A DNA stretch of 42,465 bases from Actinoplanes aureus (GTDB lineage Bacteria; Actinomycetota; Actinomycetes; Mycobacteriales; Micromonosporaceae), in the NCBI RefSeq assembly GCF_015704865.1, contig NZ_JADQTO010000049.1, positions 1 through 42,465 of the forward strand, given 5' to 3'. Each line of letters opens with the position of its first letter. Position 1 is the stretch's first letter. Below the pieces are notes generated by a model. The model searched no databases. It was not told the DNA's origin and was given only the letters and a program-made list of their open reading frames with translations. Positions 32,145-40,178 of this stretch are shown here, in pieces. Made by a program: the position numbers and the translations under genes.

Positions 32145-33134
32145 TCAGAAGGTGTGGTGGTAGAGGGAACACCCCTTGCAGACCGCCGGCGGTTCGGCGC
32201 TCGCCAGCCGCCGGCGGAAGTCCCGGTACGGCTCACCCCGCCAGATCTCCGGGAAGCCCGCCTCGGTCAGGCTGCCCAGCGAGACCCGGTCGTCGCCCAT
32301 CACCATGCAGCACGGCTGCACCATGCCGGAGCTCGTGATGTAGGCCGCGTCCCAGGGCCAGGTGCAGCCGCCGCCACCCTCGTCGCGGAAGTTCGGCAGC
32401 CGTAGCCGTACGCCCTGGTCGGCCGCGATCCGGGCAGCCTCGGCGAAAGCGTTCCCGGCCAGCTCCAGATCCGCGCCGGTCCACAGTGCCTGGTCGGCTG
32501 TGAAGGAGCGGATCTCCTGGTACCGCCCGGCCGGATCGGTGTCGTCGAAGCTGTGCGACAGGTTCTGCACGCGCAGCTCGTCGACGCCGATCTCGCCGAG
32601 AAGCCGTACCAGATCCGGCAGCTCAGCCACGTTGTCCCGCATCGCCACGAAGACCACCCGGATCCACGGCGTCGCGCTGCCGGCGTCCCGCTTGGCCCGC
32701 ACCAGCCCTCGCAGATTCTCGATCACCGTGTCGAAGCGGGCACCCTCGCGGATCGCCTCGTAGGCCCCCGCGCTCGCTCCGTCCAGCGACACATGCAGCC
32801 AGTCGACGCGGCTCGCCACCAGCTCCTCGGCCCGGCGCCGGTTCAGCAGCGTGGCGTTGGTGTTGAACCCGACCCGGATCTTCCGGTGCACAGCGGCCGC
32901 GATCATCTCCGGCAGGTAGGGCGAGAGCAGCGGCTCGCCCAGACCCTGCAGGGTGAGCTGCCGCAACGGCACCTCATCGACCAGGCGGTGATAGAGCTCC
33001 GGCGGCATGGCGCCGGCCAGCTTGTTGACCGGCGGGCGGTAGCGCACCAGGCACATGGTGCAGCGCAGATTGCAGGCCGCGGTCACTTCCACCTGAAGGT
33101 GGGCGGGGAGCGGAGGGTCCAGCTCGACAGGCAT
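32145..33134 (-). CDS. Radical SAM/SPASM protein
   Basis: A 329-residue radical SAM enzyme: the CNLRCTMC motif (about residues 21-28) binds the SAM cluster, LTLQGLGEPLL is the glycine-rich SAM contact, and a C-terminal SPASM-like cysteine set is visible (GGGCTWPWD, VQPCCMV, VCKGCSLYHH). Such proteins modify peptides or act in cofactor and enzyme maturation. No precursor peptide is seen beside it. The ATG at 33134 was chosen because the earlier GTG at 33161 abuts the T-run of a terminator; neither has a good ribosome site. Confidence 0.85.
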   Translation of the reverse strand: MPVELDPPLPAHLQVEVTAACNLRCTMCLVRYRPPVNKLAGAMPPELYHRLVDEVPLRQLTLQGLGEPLLSPYLPEMIAAAVHRKIRVGFNTNATLLNRRRAEELVASRVDWLHVSLDGASAGAYEAIREGARFDTVIENLRGLVRAKRDAGSATPWIRVVFVAMRDNVAELPDLVRLLGEIGVDELRVQNLSHSFDDTDPAGRYQEIRSFTADQALWTGADLELAGNAFAEAARIAADQGVRLRLPNFRDEGGGGCTWPWDAAYITSSGMVQPCCMVMGDDRVSLGSLTEAGFPEIWRGEPYRDFRRRLASAEPPAVCKGCSLYHHTF

Positions 33135-33161
33135 GCGGCGGGCATGCCCATCCCGGGCCAC

Positions 33162-33203
33162 AAAAAACCAGCCGGGGTACGGGTAAAGGTTGCCCCCTTG
33201 GTT
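33162..33203 (-). terminator. Rho-independent terminator after the DUF2218 gene
   Basis: On the minus strand AACCAAGGGGG and CCCCGGCTGGTT form an imperfect stem, followed by six T (33167-33162). It also separates the PadR unit from the radical SAM gene. Confidence 0.6.
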
Positions 33204-33495
33204 ACGCCGCGAACCGCCAGTCGACGGCCAGCTCGTTGCGCTGGCCGAAGCGCTCCAGGTGGGAGCCGACGACGCGGGTCACCGTGCGTAGGTCGTCGTC
33301 GCTGCCGGCGGTGGCGGTCAGCTCGAGGGCGGCCTCGGTGCTGTGCAGGCGGCACTCGCCGACGGTCAGCACGATGGCGATGTCCTCGCCGAGCTCCTTG
33401 ATCTCGCTGCGCCGGCCCAGGTGGGAGGCGAGCTGCTTGGCGTAGCGCGGTGCGTTGCCGGTGGCGACGCTCGCGGTCGCGATGTACTGGGTCAT
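33202..33495 (-). CDS. DUF2218 protein
   Basis: A 97-residue cytoplasmic protein of the DUF2218 family: MTQYIATASVATGNAPRYAK start, LASHLGRR, and a C-terminal VVGSHLERFGQRNELAVDW. It is often linked to siderophore or metal genes in other genomes, but its function is not known and no such genes are nearby. Its ATG overlaps the PadR stop codon (ATGA), so it is coupled to and probably controlled with the regulator. Confidence 0.88.
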   Translation of the reverse strand: MTQYIATASVATGNAPRYAKQLASHLGRRSEIKELGEDIAIVLTVGECRLHSTEAALELTATAGSDDDLRTVTRVVGSHLERFGQRNELAVDWRFAA

Positions 33496-33971
33496 GGTGT
33501 CTCCTCGGGTGCGTCGGGCCCTTCGGCCAGCAGCAGATAGAGCGCCTTGCGGGTGTCGGCCAGGATGCGTGCGGCGGCCGTGACCTGGGCCTCGGTGCCG
33601 GTCCGCCCGACCTGGCGTGCGGCGTCGTGCACCTGCTCCAGCAGGGGCCGCAGGTCGGTGGAGCCGGATCGCTCCGGGAACGCGGTGAAGGGGTCGGACC
33701 AGGTGCCGGAGTTCTCGCTGATGTGTTCCCGGCCGGCTGCGGTTAGCGTCGCCAGCTTGCGGCCCGCGCTCGCTGTCACCGAGACGAGGCCCTCGTCCTC
33801 CAGCTGGCTGATCGTCGGATAGATCGCGCCCGGGCTGGGCTGCCAGCGGCCGCCGGTGCGGTGGGCGATCGCGTGCATCAACTGGTAGCCGTGCATGGGC
33901 TGCTCGGCCAGCAGAAGGAGAACCGCGGTACGCACGTCGCCGCGCGGCATCCGGCGGCCGTAACCTCTCAT
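33492..33971 (-). CDS. PadR-family transcriptional regulator
   Basis: A 159-residue regulator. The winged HTH covers about residues 12-90: LLLLAEQPMHGYQLMHAI, then SPGAIYPTISQLEDEGLV. The rest is the C-terminal dimerisation helix (about 105-150). The ATG at 33971 is 5 nt from a perfect palindrome and has no ribosome site, so the mRNA is probably leaderless with the operator at the promoter. It is cotranscribed with the DUF2218 gene. Confidence 0.93.
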   Translation of the reverse strand: MRGYGRRMPRGDVRTAVLLLLAEQPMHGYQLMHAIAHRTGGRWQPSPGAIYPTISQLEDEGLVSVTASAGRKLATLTAAGREHISENSGTWSDPFTAFPERSGSTDLRPLLEQVHDAARQVGRTGTEAQVTAAARILADTRKALYLLLAEGPDAPEETP

Positions 33972-33976
33972 GACGG

Positions 33977-33992
33977 TAACGATATATCGTTA
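33977..33992. promoter_or_regulatory. PadR operator candidate (16-bp perfect palindrome)
   Basis: TAACGATATATCGTTA is a perfect 16-bp palindrome immediately upstream of padR. It overlaps the stop codon of the upstream methyltransferase gene. AT-rich dyads like this are typical of PadR sites. Confidence 0.75.
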
Positions 33993-34553
33993 GTGTCGGG
34001 TCGCCAAGATGAACCCGCTTCCGGTCGGCAGGTCGGCGGCTGTCAGCCGTGGATCGGTCAGCAAGGTCCGCCGGACGTTCTCGACGCTCGCCACGTGCTC
34101 GGGGTTGTGGTAGCGAGCGAGATCCATGTCGTCGACGAGCAGCACGCCGCGTGGCGCGAGCGCGGCGATGGTGAGGTCGAGTCCGGTCCACTTGCCCGCC
34201 GGTGCGTCAGCGAAGATCAGGTCGAAGGTGCCTAGTTTGGGAAGCAGTTGCTCGGCGTCGCCGATCCGTAGCCCGACCCACGGCGGCCAGGCGGCCTGCG
34301 CGGCGATGGCTGCGGTCGCCTCGTCGTACTCCACGGTGACGACCTCGACATCGGTGCGATTGCCGAGTCCGTGCAGGATCCAGGCCACGCCGACGCCGAT
34401 GCCGGTGCCTAGTTCGAGAATCCGCCCGCCGGTGGGCACGGCCGCAGCCAGTGCGGCCAGCAGCCGGCCGGCCTCCGGCTCCGAGGAGTACGAGAAGGCG
34501 GCGGTTTCTGCCCTGGTCACGGCTTCGGTCACGCCGATCGGTGTGCTCTGCAT
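33990..34553 (-). CDS. Class I SAM-dependent methyltransferase (O-methyltransferase-like)
   Basis: A 187-residue protein with SAM motif I ILELGTGIGVGVAWIL (about 45-60), an acidic VEYDEATAA post-I segment (about 74-82) and a FADAPAGKW motif IV (about 113-121), as in the catechol O-methyltransferase-like fold. The substrate is unknown. Its stop codon lies inside the PadR operator, so the two genes share a 20-nt junction, and it may be cotranscribed with padR under a different promoter. Confidence 0.88.
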   Translation of the reverse strand: MQSTPIGVTEAVTRAETAAFSYSSEPEAGRLLAALAAAVPTGGRILELGTGIGVGVAWILHGLGNRTDVEVVTVEYDEATAAIAAQAAWPPWVGLRIGDAEQLLPKLGTFDLIFADAPAGKWTGLDLTIAALAPRGVLLVDDMDLARYHNPEHVASVENVRRTLLTDPRLTAADLPTGSGFILATRH

Positions 34554-34588
34554 GGCCGGGAGCCTGTCAGGCGTGAGTGTCCTTAGAA

Positions 34589-34775
34589 ACCGGATTTGTC
34601 GTGCGGTGGGGTTGCTGGCGAGCGGGTCGTCGTCGCCGGATTGTGTGCCGGCGAGTAGTTCGTCGTCGCTCTCCGAAACCGGAGCTGTCGCGTCCCCGGA
34701 GCGCTACCGAGCAGGTCGTCATCGCTCAGAGACCCGGAGCTGTCGCGTGCCGGGCCGACCACCCGGCAGATCGTC
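34589..34775. repeat. Degenerate tandem repeat in an intergenic region
   Basis: Four imperfect units begin at about 34589, 34635, 34678 and 34733. They share ACCGGA-GCTGTCGCG and GAGCAGGTCGTCATCG-type blocks (for example GGAGCTGTCGCG at 34681-34692 and 34736-34747). Spacing varies (46, 43, 55 bp). No gene is seen in 34554-34773. Confidence 0.6.
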
Positions 34776-35442
34776 AGTCGTGATCGCCCTCGGATTCCGC
34801 GTCTATCGCCACCGCCTCGGCCACCGCCGCGCTCACCGCCGCCCGCGGGCTGGTGAACACGCGAAGATCGTCGAGCAGCGCCGCAGCCGGAGCCATGCTC
34901 GCCTGCGCGAAGACGATCACGTCCAGGCCGGGCGCCAGCTTGCGGGCCTCGATTGCGATCTCCGCGTAGTAGCGCTCCAGGTCGCCGGACTCGAAATACT
35001 GCCAGGCGGAGAAGCCGCGCCCAGCAACCAGCGTCACCTCCACGCCGGCCCGGGCCGCACTCTCCCGGAGCAGCTGAAACGTCGGCTCCAAGGTGGACTC
35101 GGCGGTGGCCAGCACGCCGATCCACCGACCGGCGGCCACCGCCGCGTCGGCCATCGGGCGGTCCACTCGCAGGACCCGCACCCCCACCGCCGCACTCTCG
35201 GCGACCGCGCCGATCGTGGAACAGGTGCAGACGATCAGGTCGGCGCCGCCGGCCACGAGCGCGCCCAGCCGGCTCTCCACCCGCCCGGCCAGCTGCGGTG
35301 TCACGCCATGGGCCTGCGCGTCGGCCAGCAGACGCTGATCGACCATGTGCAGGTCCTCCTGCCCAGGCCCCATCTCCGCGATGAGCTGCTTGAACGTCGC
35401 GACATGCGCATGGGCGGTGTGCAGAAACCCGATCGTGGCCAC
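34774..35442 (-). CDS. Asp/Glu racemase-family protein
   Basis: A 222-residue protein of the aspartate/glutamate/hydantoin racemase superfamily. The two catalytic-loop regions are seen: one with a Cys (IVCTCSTIGAVAE, about residues 70-82), the other without (VFAQASMAPAAALL), so the second Cys is missing. This is common in the maleate cis-trans isomerase/AMDase-like part of the family, and true racemase activity is doubtful. The GTG at 35442 was chosen to begin at VATIGFLHTAHAHV; an earlier TTG at 35466 adds 8 residues. Confidence 0.78.
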   Translation of the reverse strand: MATIGFLHTAHAHVATFKQLIAEMGPGQEDLHMVDQRLLADAQAHGVTPQLAGRVESRLGALVAGGADLIVCTCSTIGAVAESAAVGVRVLRVDRPMADAAVAAGRWIGVLATAESTLEPTFQLLRESAARAGVEVTLVAGRGFSAWQYFESGDLERYYAEIAIEARKLAPGLDVIVFAQASMAPAAALLDDLRVFTSPRAAVSAAVAEAVAIDAESEGDHD

Positions 35443-35448
35443 GCCGCA

Positions 35449-35464
35449 GTGTGGCAGGCCACAC
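35449..35464. promoter_or_regulatory. 16-bp inverted repeat at the racemase-family gene start
   Basis: GTGTGGC-AG-GCCACAC has perfect 7-bp arms and lies 7 nt upstream of the GTG start. It may be an operator for an unidentified regulator. Confidence 0.4.
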
Positions 35465-35494
35465 AATCACGCCGCTAGGCGGCTCCTTCGCAGG

Positions 35495-36589
35495 TCAGTC
35501 ATAGGCAACGACCGCCTCCGGAACACCGCGGGCCCGAGCTACCTCGGCGGCCTCGCTCTCGATCCGTTTGCGCCGGCCGGCGTCGAACGAATCGAACGGG
35601 GTCACGGCCAGGTCGACCCGTTTACGGCCGGCCATCCGGGCGCGCCACACGCCGGCTATCTCGCCGTCGACCAGCAGCACACCGGGGTTGCCGAGCGGCC
35701 GCCACACCTGTTTCTGGCGCTCCCGGCCGGGCAGCAGCAGATCCCGATCACGCGCCTGCAGCAGCGGATCCATGCCGGGAAGCCAGCGGACACCGTGCGG
35801 CGCCGCGGCCGACTCCAGATCGGCGACGCGCGCCTCCGGCAGCCACGCCTTCTTACCGTCCACCCGGACCTCGACCAGATCGGCCGGCCACACCTTGCGG
35901 ATCTCGGCGGTCGAACTGCCCAGGTACTTCGCCACCTCCGCCGGGGTCGCTGGGCCGAGGTAACCCAGGTAGGTCTCGATCAGCCGGTCGATCCCGGCGT
36001 TCGCCGCCGGCATCGGGGGAGCGTCCGGAATCGGACCGAGCAGGGCGTCGCGGCCACGGGAGAGCACCTCGACCCCGCCGCCCAGGCCGGCGTGCTGCCA
36101 GACGTTGCCGGCGATGTGCCGAGCCTGGCAGCCACGACACTCATACGTCAGCTCGGCCGGCACCCGCCGGCTCACCTCGGTGCTCGCGTCGCCGCGGGGC
36201 ATCGGGGCCGTCACCACCTCGCGGAACGCCTCGGCCGTGACCGTGAACGCCCGGATCCCCAGGGGCACACCGTCGGGGATCTGCGCGCTGTTGATCCGTG
36301 CGCTGGCGTCGGCGTCGGTGAGCGGCCAGAGCTGCCGCACCAGCGCCGGCAGGTCGGCTCGCCGGTGCAGGTGTGGCGCGCCGCGGGCGGCCCAGACGCT
36401 GATCAGCCGCTCGTCCTCGGGCTCGGCGCTGCTGCGTGCGGTGAGGGCGACCTGCGGTGAACCCGGCGTGTACTCCTGGATGCCGAGGTCCAGCACCGGC
36501 AGGTCGGCCGGCCGGTCGGCGGTGCGATCCGCTAACCCCAGAGCGGCAACCCGGTACGCCATCACCCGCACCCGATCCACGTTGATCAT
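35495..36589 (-). CDS. Winged-helix DNA-binding domain protein (HTH_42 family)
   Basis: A 364-residue protein of the PF06224 winged-helix family, whose best known members (AlkZ/YcaQ) are DNA glycosylases acting on alkylation or crosslinks. Typical segments are VRVMAYRVAALGL at the start, VWAARGAPHLHRRADLP (about 67-83), YLGYLGPATPAEVAKYLG (about 207-224) and the C-terminal GVLLVDGEIAGVWR. The AlkZ catalytic Gln motif is not evident, so the enzymatic role is uncertain. The ATG at 36589 has a GGGGGAG site. Confidence 0.82.
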   Translation of the reverse strand: MINVDRVRVMAYRVAALGLADRTADRPADLPVLDLGIQEYTPGSPQVALTARSSAEPEDERLISVWAARGAPHLHRRADLPALVRQLWPLTDADASARINSAQIPDGVPLGIRAFTVTAEAFREVVTAPMPRGDASTEVSRRVPAELTYECRGCQARHIAGNVWQHAGLGGGVEVLSRGRDALLGPIPDAPPMPAANAGIDRLIETYLGYLGPATPAEVAKYLGSSTAEIRKVWPADLVEVRVDGKKAWLPEARVADLESAAAPHGVRWLPGMDPLLQARDRDLLLPGRERQKQVWRPLGNPGVLLVDGEIAGVWRARMAGRKRVDLAVTPFDSFDAGRRKRIESEAAEVARARGVPEAVVAYD

Positions 36590-36610
36590 CGGCACTCCCC
36601 CCGAGTCGAC

Positions 36611-37216
36611 TTACCGGCGACCGTACCTCCGGGCTGCGACATTTCCGCGGCGTTCCGGGCGGGTGCCGGACCGGCCGTCGACGTACTCCCAAGTTTCCAG
36701 CCGGATCGGCCCGTACGGACCCTCCTGGTGGATCGGCGCCTCACCGGTCAGCCAGTAGCCGCACCGGCGGGCCACCGAGGTGCTCGCCGTGTTCTGCGGG
36801 TCGATCCGCAAGAGCAGCCGGCGCAGGCGGAGCGTGCCGCACGCGTACCCGGAAAGTGCGGCAAGCGCGGCCGATGCGAGGCCGCGCTGCCGGTAGGGTT
36901 GGCCCACCAGGTATCCGAGCTCCGCCTCGCGGAGATCGGCGTTCACGCCGAAGAGCAGCACCTCGCCCAGCGGACGGCCACCGTCCTCGGTGATGGCGAG
37001 CTGGATGCGGCTGCCGTTGGTGCGGCCGTGGTAGGCGCGTTTGAGGTAGGCGAGTCCGGACTCGGCGTCGAACGGTGACGGCATCGGCGTCCAGCGCGCG
37101 ATCTCCGGCTCGTCCAGCAGGGTGACCAGATCTGCCAGGTCGTCGGGGCGCCACTCACGCAGAACGATGCCGGTTCCCGTCAACCTCAGCGGATAGGGCA
37201 GAGGGCTGGCGGTCAC
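36611..37216 (-). CDS. GNAT-family N-acetyltransferase
   Basis: A 201-residue RimJ/RimL-type acetyltransferase: the opening LTGTGIVLREWRPDD, the beta-4 ELGYLVGQPYRQRGLASAAL acetyl-CoA loop (about residues 94-113; Q/R-x-x-G-x-A motif) and NTASTSVARRCGYWLTGEA. The substrate is unknown. It lies 21 nt upstream of the winged-helix gene on the same strand and is probably in one operon with it. Confidence 0.9.
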   Translation of the reverse strand: MTASPLPYPLRLTGTGIVLREWRPDDLADLVTLLDEPEIARWTPMPSPFDAESGLAYLKRAYHGRTNGSRIQLAITEDGGRPLGEVLLFGVNADLREAELGYLVGQPYRQRGLASAALAALSGYACGTLRLRRLLLRIDPQNTASTSVARRCGYWLTGEAPIHQEGPYGPIRLETWEYVDGRSGTRPERRGNVAARRYGRR

Positions 37217-37227
37217 GTCAGAATCCT

Positions 37228-37239
37228 GCCCATATGGGC
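37228..37239. promoter_or_regulatory. Short palindrome upstream of the GNAT gene
   Basis: GCCCATATGGGC is a perfect 12-bp palindrome 11 nt upstream of the ATG of the acetyltransferase gene. It could be an operator. The other contents of 37240-37398 show no gene; a promoter for the methyltransferase is likely there. Confidence 0.3.
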
Positions 37240-37398
37240 CTGGTTCGGGCTAGTAGCGATCGATATAAAGGTCCGGCATGCTTCTTTGCTTCGATTGCGT
37301 CGGCTCCTCGATACCGCCCTTGACCTGCCGGGGATCGCAGGCTATGGGGAGGCTTTGCCACCTTTGCCGGATCTTCGTGGGACCGGCATGATCAGGCC

Positions 37399-38001
37399 AT
37401 GTCGGACCGTCACACCACCGGCCACTGGGCCAGGTACAACTCCGGCCAGACCACGCGGCCGGTCCGGGATCTGTGCCGGCGGGCCATGACCCTGGCCGGG
37501 CCCGGTAACGGGCGCACCGCGATCGACCTCGGATGCGGCGCCGGCCGGGAGACGCGCGCACTGCTCGATGCCGGCTGGCGTGTGCTGGCGATCGACAGCG
37601 AGCCGGGAACCGAGGCGCTCCTGCTGCGCGCGATCGGCGGCCGGCACCCGGCCTTGACGGTACGGACGAGCGGCTTCGAGGACCTGTCCAGCCTGCCCGA
37701 GGCCGACCTGATTCACGCCGGCTACTCGCTGCCCTACCAGCGGCGGGAGTCGTTCGATCGGTTGTGGACGGTGCTGCGGTCCCGGCTGCGACCGGGCGGC
37801 CGGCTGGCGGTCAACGTCTTTGGTGAGCATGACTCCTGGGCCGGCGATCCCGCGATGACGTTCTTCGGCGTAGCCGAGGCGCGCTCGCTGGTCGACGGCC
37901 TGGAGATCGAGCACTGGCACGAGGAGGACGCGCCTGGCCCGGCGTTCGGCGGACCGAAGCACTGGCACGTCTTCGAGTTCATCGCACGCCGGCCGAGCTG
38001 A
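37399..38001 (+). CDS. Class I SAM-dependent methyltransferase
   Basis: A 200-residue cytoplasmic methyltransferase of the TehB/methyltransf-25 kind: motif I AIDLGCGAGRETRALLDAGW (about 41-60), the acidic AIDSEPGTE (about 64-72) and motif IV ADLIHAGYSLPY (about 101-112). The acceptor is unknown. It converges with a reductase gene and shares a hairpin with it at 38007-38028. Confidence 0.88.
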   Translation: MSDRHTTGHWARYNSGQTTRPVRDLCRRAMTLAGPGNGRTAIDLGCGAGRETRALLDAGWRVLAIDSEPGTEALLLRAIGGRHPALTVRTSGFEDLSSLPEADLIHAGYSLPYQRRESFDRLWTVLRSRLRPGGRLAVNVFGEHDSWAGDPAMTFFGVAEARSLVDGLEIEHWHEEDAPGPAFGGPKHWHVFEFIARRPS

Positions 38002-38006
38002 CGGGC

Positions 38007-38028
38007 ATCACTGCTTGCGGGCAGTGAT
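38007..38028. terminator. Shared terminator hairpin of two convergent genes
   Basis: ATCACTGC (38007-38014) and GCAGTGAT (38021-38028) form a perfect 8-bp stem with a 6-nt loop. The left arm includes the minus-strand stop codon complement (38008-38010). Confidence 0.5.
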
Positions 38029-39246
38029 CTCAATGCCGGCGGCGCGAAGCCGATCCACCAGGGCGTCCCCGATGCCCGTGGCGGGCGTGAGCACGCCACC
38101 CTCGGACGGCGGCAGCTTGTCCCGGTCGAGAGCCAAGGCGAGCGCGGACTCGCCGAGCATGATGGCCGTCGCCGCGTACCCCGGATCGCCCTTGGCACGG
38201 AACCTCGCGGTGTAGCGCGCCCCCTCGGTCGTGGTGGTGAAGATGTCCATGGTGAAGTGCCCGGTGCTCTGGGTGCGCTCGCTGGGCCCGGTGCCCGGCT
38301 TCGGCAGCACGCGATCCAGCAGGAACCGGGTCGGCGGCAGCGCCAGCCCGACGATCAGGCCGCTCAACGCGACCTTCGTGCCGAAGGCCAGCACGGGGGA
38401 GAGCGCGGAGGCTCCGACGCTCATCGCCTCCCGGTAGCGGAACCGCCGACCGTACGCCCACCCACGCAACGCGTTGCTGCGCCGGACGATCCGGGTGTTG
38501 TAGGACGCCATCACGAACGGAGCCAGGTGACCACGCAGGCTGGGGTCCACTTCGGATGCCGGCAGCGTGACCATGTCCGTTTGCCGGCCGAGGTCGGGCT
38601 CCGCCGCACGGTCCGGGCTCAATGAGTACGGACTCGCGCCGATCTTGCGCAGTCGAGGATCCCGCTTCATCACGTCGACCTGGTTGCGCATCGAGTCGAT
38701 CGTGCCGCCGCTGACGCCGCCACGCATACTCGTCACCACGAGTGTGGTGTCGGTGAGCTCACCGGCACCGTCCGCCTCGACGAGCCGATGTAGCACGTGG
38801 ACTCCGATGTCCGACGGAATCGAGTCGAAACCGCACGAATGCACGATTCGTGCCCCGGTGCGCCGGGCGACCTCGTGGTTCTCGTCGATGCTGTCCCGGG
38901 CAAAGATAACTTCGCCGGTGAGATCCACGTAGTCAGTGCCTGCCTCGGCGCAGGCGCGCGCGAGGATCCGACCGTACTTCGCATACGGCCCCGCGGTGGT
39001 GATGACGACCCGCGTGCGGACGGCCATCGCGGCCAGCGCCTCGGCGTCGGTGGCATCCGCGACGATGATCGGCCAGTCGACGCCCAGCCCGGACCGGGTT
39101 GACTCCAGTTTCGCCGGTGAGCGTCCGGCCAGCGCGATCCGGGTCCCGGCTGGTGCGTGGCCGGCGAGATACCGGGCCACCAGGACGCCGACGAAGCCGG
39201 TGGCACCGTAGACGATCACGTCGAACTCGCGCGTTCCATCGCTCAT
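38008..39246 (-). CDS. Saccharopine dehydrogenase-like NAD(P)-dependent reductase
   Basis: A 412-residue membrane-associated oxidoreductase of the saccharopine dehydrogenase/trans-acting enoyl reductase group. The Rossmann motif is VYGATGFVGVLVARYLAGH (about 11-29), followed by RTRVVITTAGPYAKYG and the CGFDSIPSDIGVH motif (about 138-150). A hydrophobic helix lies near residues 285-310. Actinobacterial relatives act in lipid metabolism (enoyl reduction with polyketide synthases), but no such synthase is nearby, so the substrate is unknown. Confidence 0.85.
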   Translation of the reverse strand: MSDGTREFDVIVYGATGFVGVLVARYLAGHAPAGTRIALAGRSPAKLESTRSGLGVDWPIIVADATDAEALAAMAVRTRVVITTAGPYAKYGRILARACAEAGTDYVDLTGEVIFARDSIDENHEVARRTGARIVHSCGFDSIPSDIGVHVLHRLVEADGAGELTDTTLVVTSMRGGVSGGTIDSMRNQVDVMKRDPRLRKIGASPYSLSPDRAAEPDLGRQTDMVTLPASEVDPSLRGHLAPFVMASYNTRIVRRSNALRGWAYGRRFRYREAMSVGASALSPVLAFGTKVALSGLIVGLALPPTRFLLDRVLPKPGTGPSERTQSTGHFTMDIFTTTTEGARYTARFRAKGDPGYAATAIMLGESALALALDRDKLPPSEGGVLTPATGIGDALVDRLRAAGIEITARKQ

Positions 39247-39439
39247 GGCTGCCGATTGTGCACCCTCGGTGGAGGCTCCGCACCAGTGGTTACCGATCAG
39301 TAATCAACACCCCGAAATCTATGGAGTTATTCACACAAAGCAAGATCAAAACGGCTAATTTATGAGAACAAGTTCACCGGCCCCGCTTGCAGGCATGGCC
39401 AGCCTCGTCGGGTGGTGGCTACCGTCGGCAGTCCGCAAT

Positions 39440-39612
39440 CGCGGACACCGTGGTCGGAACGCCGAATCCTGCCGCCGACCACGGATCGAGAAACCCAAGG
39501 CATGGAGCGGGGGACCCAAGAGTTCCTCGGCGCTTAGGCGCCTCGGGGTGAAGCCGCGACCTGCGGCCGGGCACCTCTGCCCGAACCCGACAGCTGACCT
39601 CGCAGGCGTGGA
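39440..39612 (+). promoter_or_regulatory. c-di-AMP (ydaO/yuaA-type) riboswitch
   Basis: The leader of the transglycosylase gene has the family's conserved blocks: GCCGAATCCTGCCG (39461-39474), GGGGGACCCAAGAG (39509-39522), CGGGGTGAAGCC (39544-39555) and CCGAACCCGACAGCTGACCT (39581-39600), ending GCAGGCG. Known members bind c-di-AMP and switch off wall-lytic genes in actinobacteria. The AT-rich stretch 39300-39360 probably holds the promoter. Nothing else is seen in 39247-39623. Confidence 0.93.
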
Positions 39613-39623
39613 GGACAACTGAC

Positions 39624-40172
39624 ATGGTTCAGATCCACAAGCAGCTTCACCGTGCCCTCGGCATGGTCGCCGCCGGCCTTGCCGGATCCGTGGCACTTCT
39701 CGCTCCCGCCTCTCCCGCTCAAGCTGCGAGCGTCAACTGGGACGCCATAGCCCGCTGCGAGTCAGGCGGAAACTGGCGCATCAACACTGGTAACGGCTAT
39801 TACGGCGGCCTTCAGTTCAGCCGCGGGACATGGCGCGCCTACGGCGGCGCGAAGTACGCGACCACGGCGAACCGGGCCACCAAGGCCGAACAGATTCTGG
39901 TCGCCGAGCGCGTACTCCGCGGTCAGGGCCTCGGCGCTTGGCCGCACTGCGGCAAGCGAAACGCATACAAGCCGGTCAAGTCCACGAAGGCAACGGCTCG
40001 AAAGACCTCAGCGGCGTCCACGCGTATCCACGTCGTGCGCCCCGGCGACACCCTCGCCGGCATCGCCAACCGTTACGACTTCCCTGGTGGTTGGCGTGCC
40101 CTCTACCGGGCCAATGACGGGGTACTGACCAATCCGCACCTCCTTCACGCGGGCCAGCGACTCGCGGTCTGA
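39624..40172 (+). CDS. Rpf-like transglycosylase with LysM
   Basis: A 182-residue secreted protein: signal peptide (1 to about 35, ending AQA), a transglycosylase/resuscitation-promoting factor domain (about 36-112; VNWDAIARCESGGNWRINTG with the catalytic Glu in CESGG, then GGLQFSRGTWRAYGG), a short basic linker, and a C-terminal LysM (about 134-181; IHVVRPGDTLAGIANRY). It cleaves peptidoglycan glycan strands, probably for growth or spore germination. The ATG at 39624 has GGAGGA upstream. Its long leader is a c-di-AMP riboswitch. Confidence 0.95.
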   Translation: MVQIHKQLHRALGMVAAGLAGSVALLAPASPAQAASVNWDAIARCESGGNWRINTGNGYYGGLQFSRGTWRAYGGAKYATTANRATKAEQILVAERVLRGQGLGAWPHCGKRNAYKPVKSTKATARKTSAASTRIHVVRPGDTLAGIANRYDFPGGWRALYRANDGVLTNPHLLHAGQRLAV

Positions 40173-40178
40173 ACGTCG

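Noticed and set aside
34589..34775. CRISPR array
   Set aside because: Repeat units are degenerate, the spacing varies from 43 to 55 bp, and there are no uniform unique spacers or cas genes.
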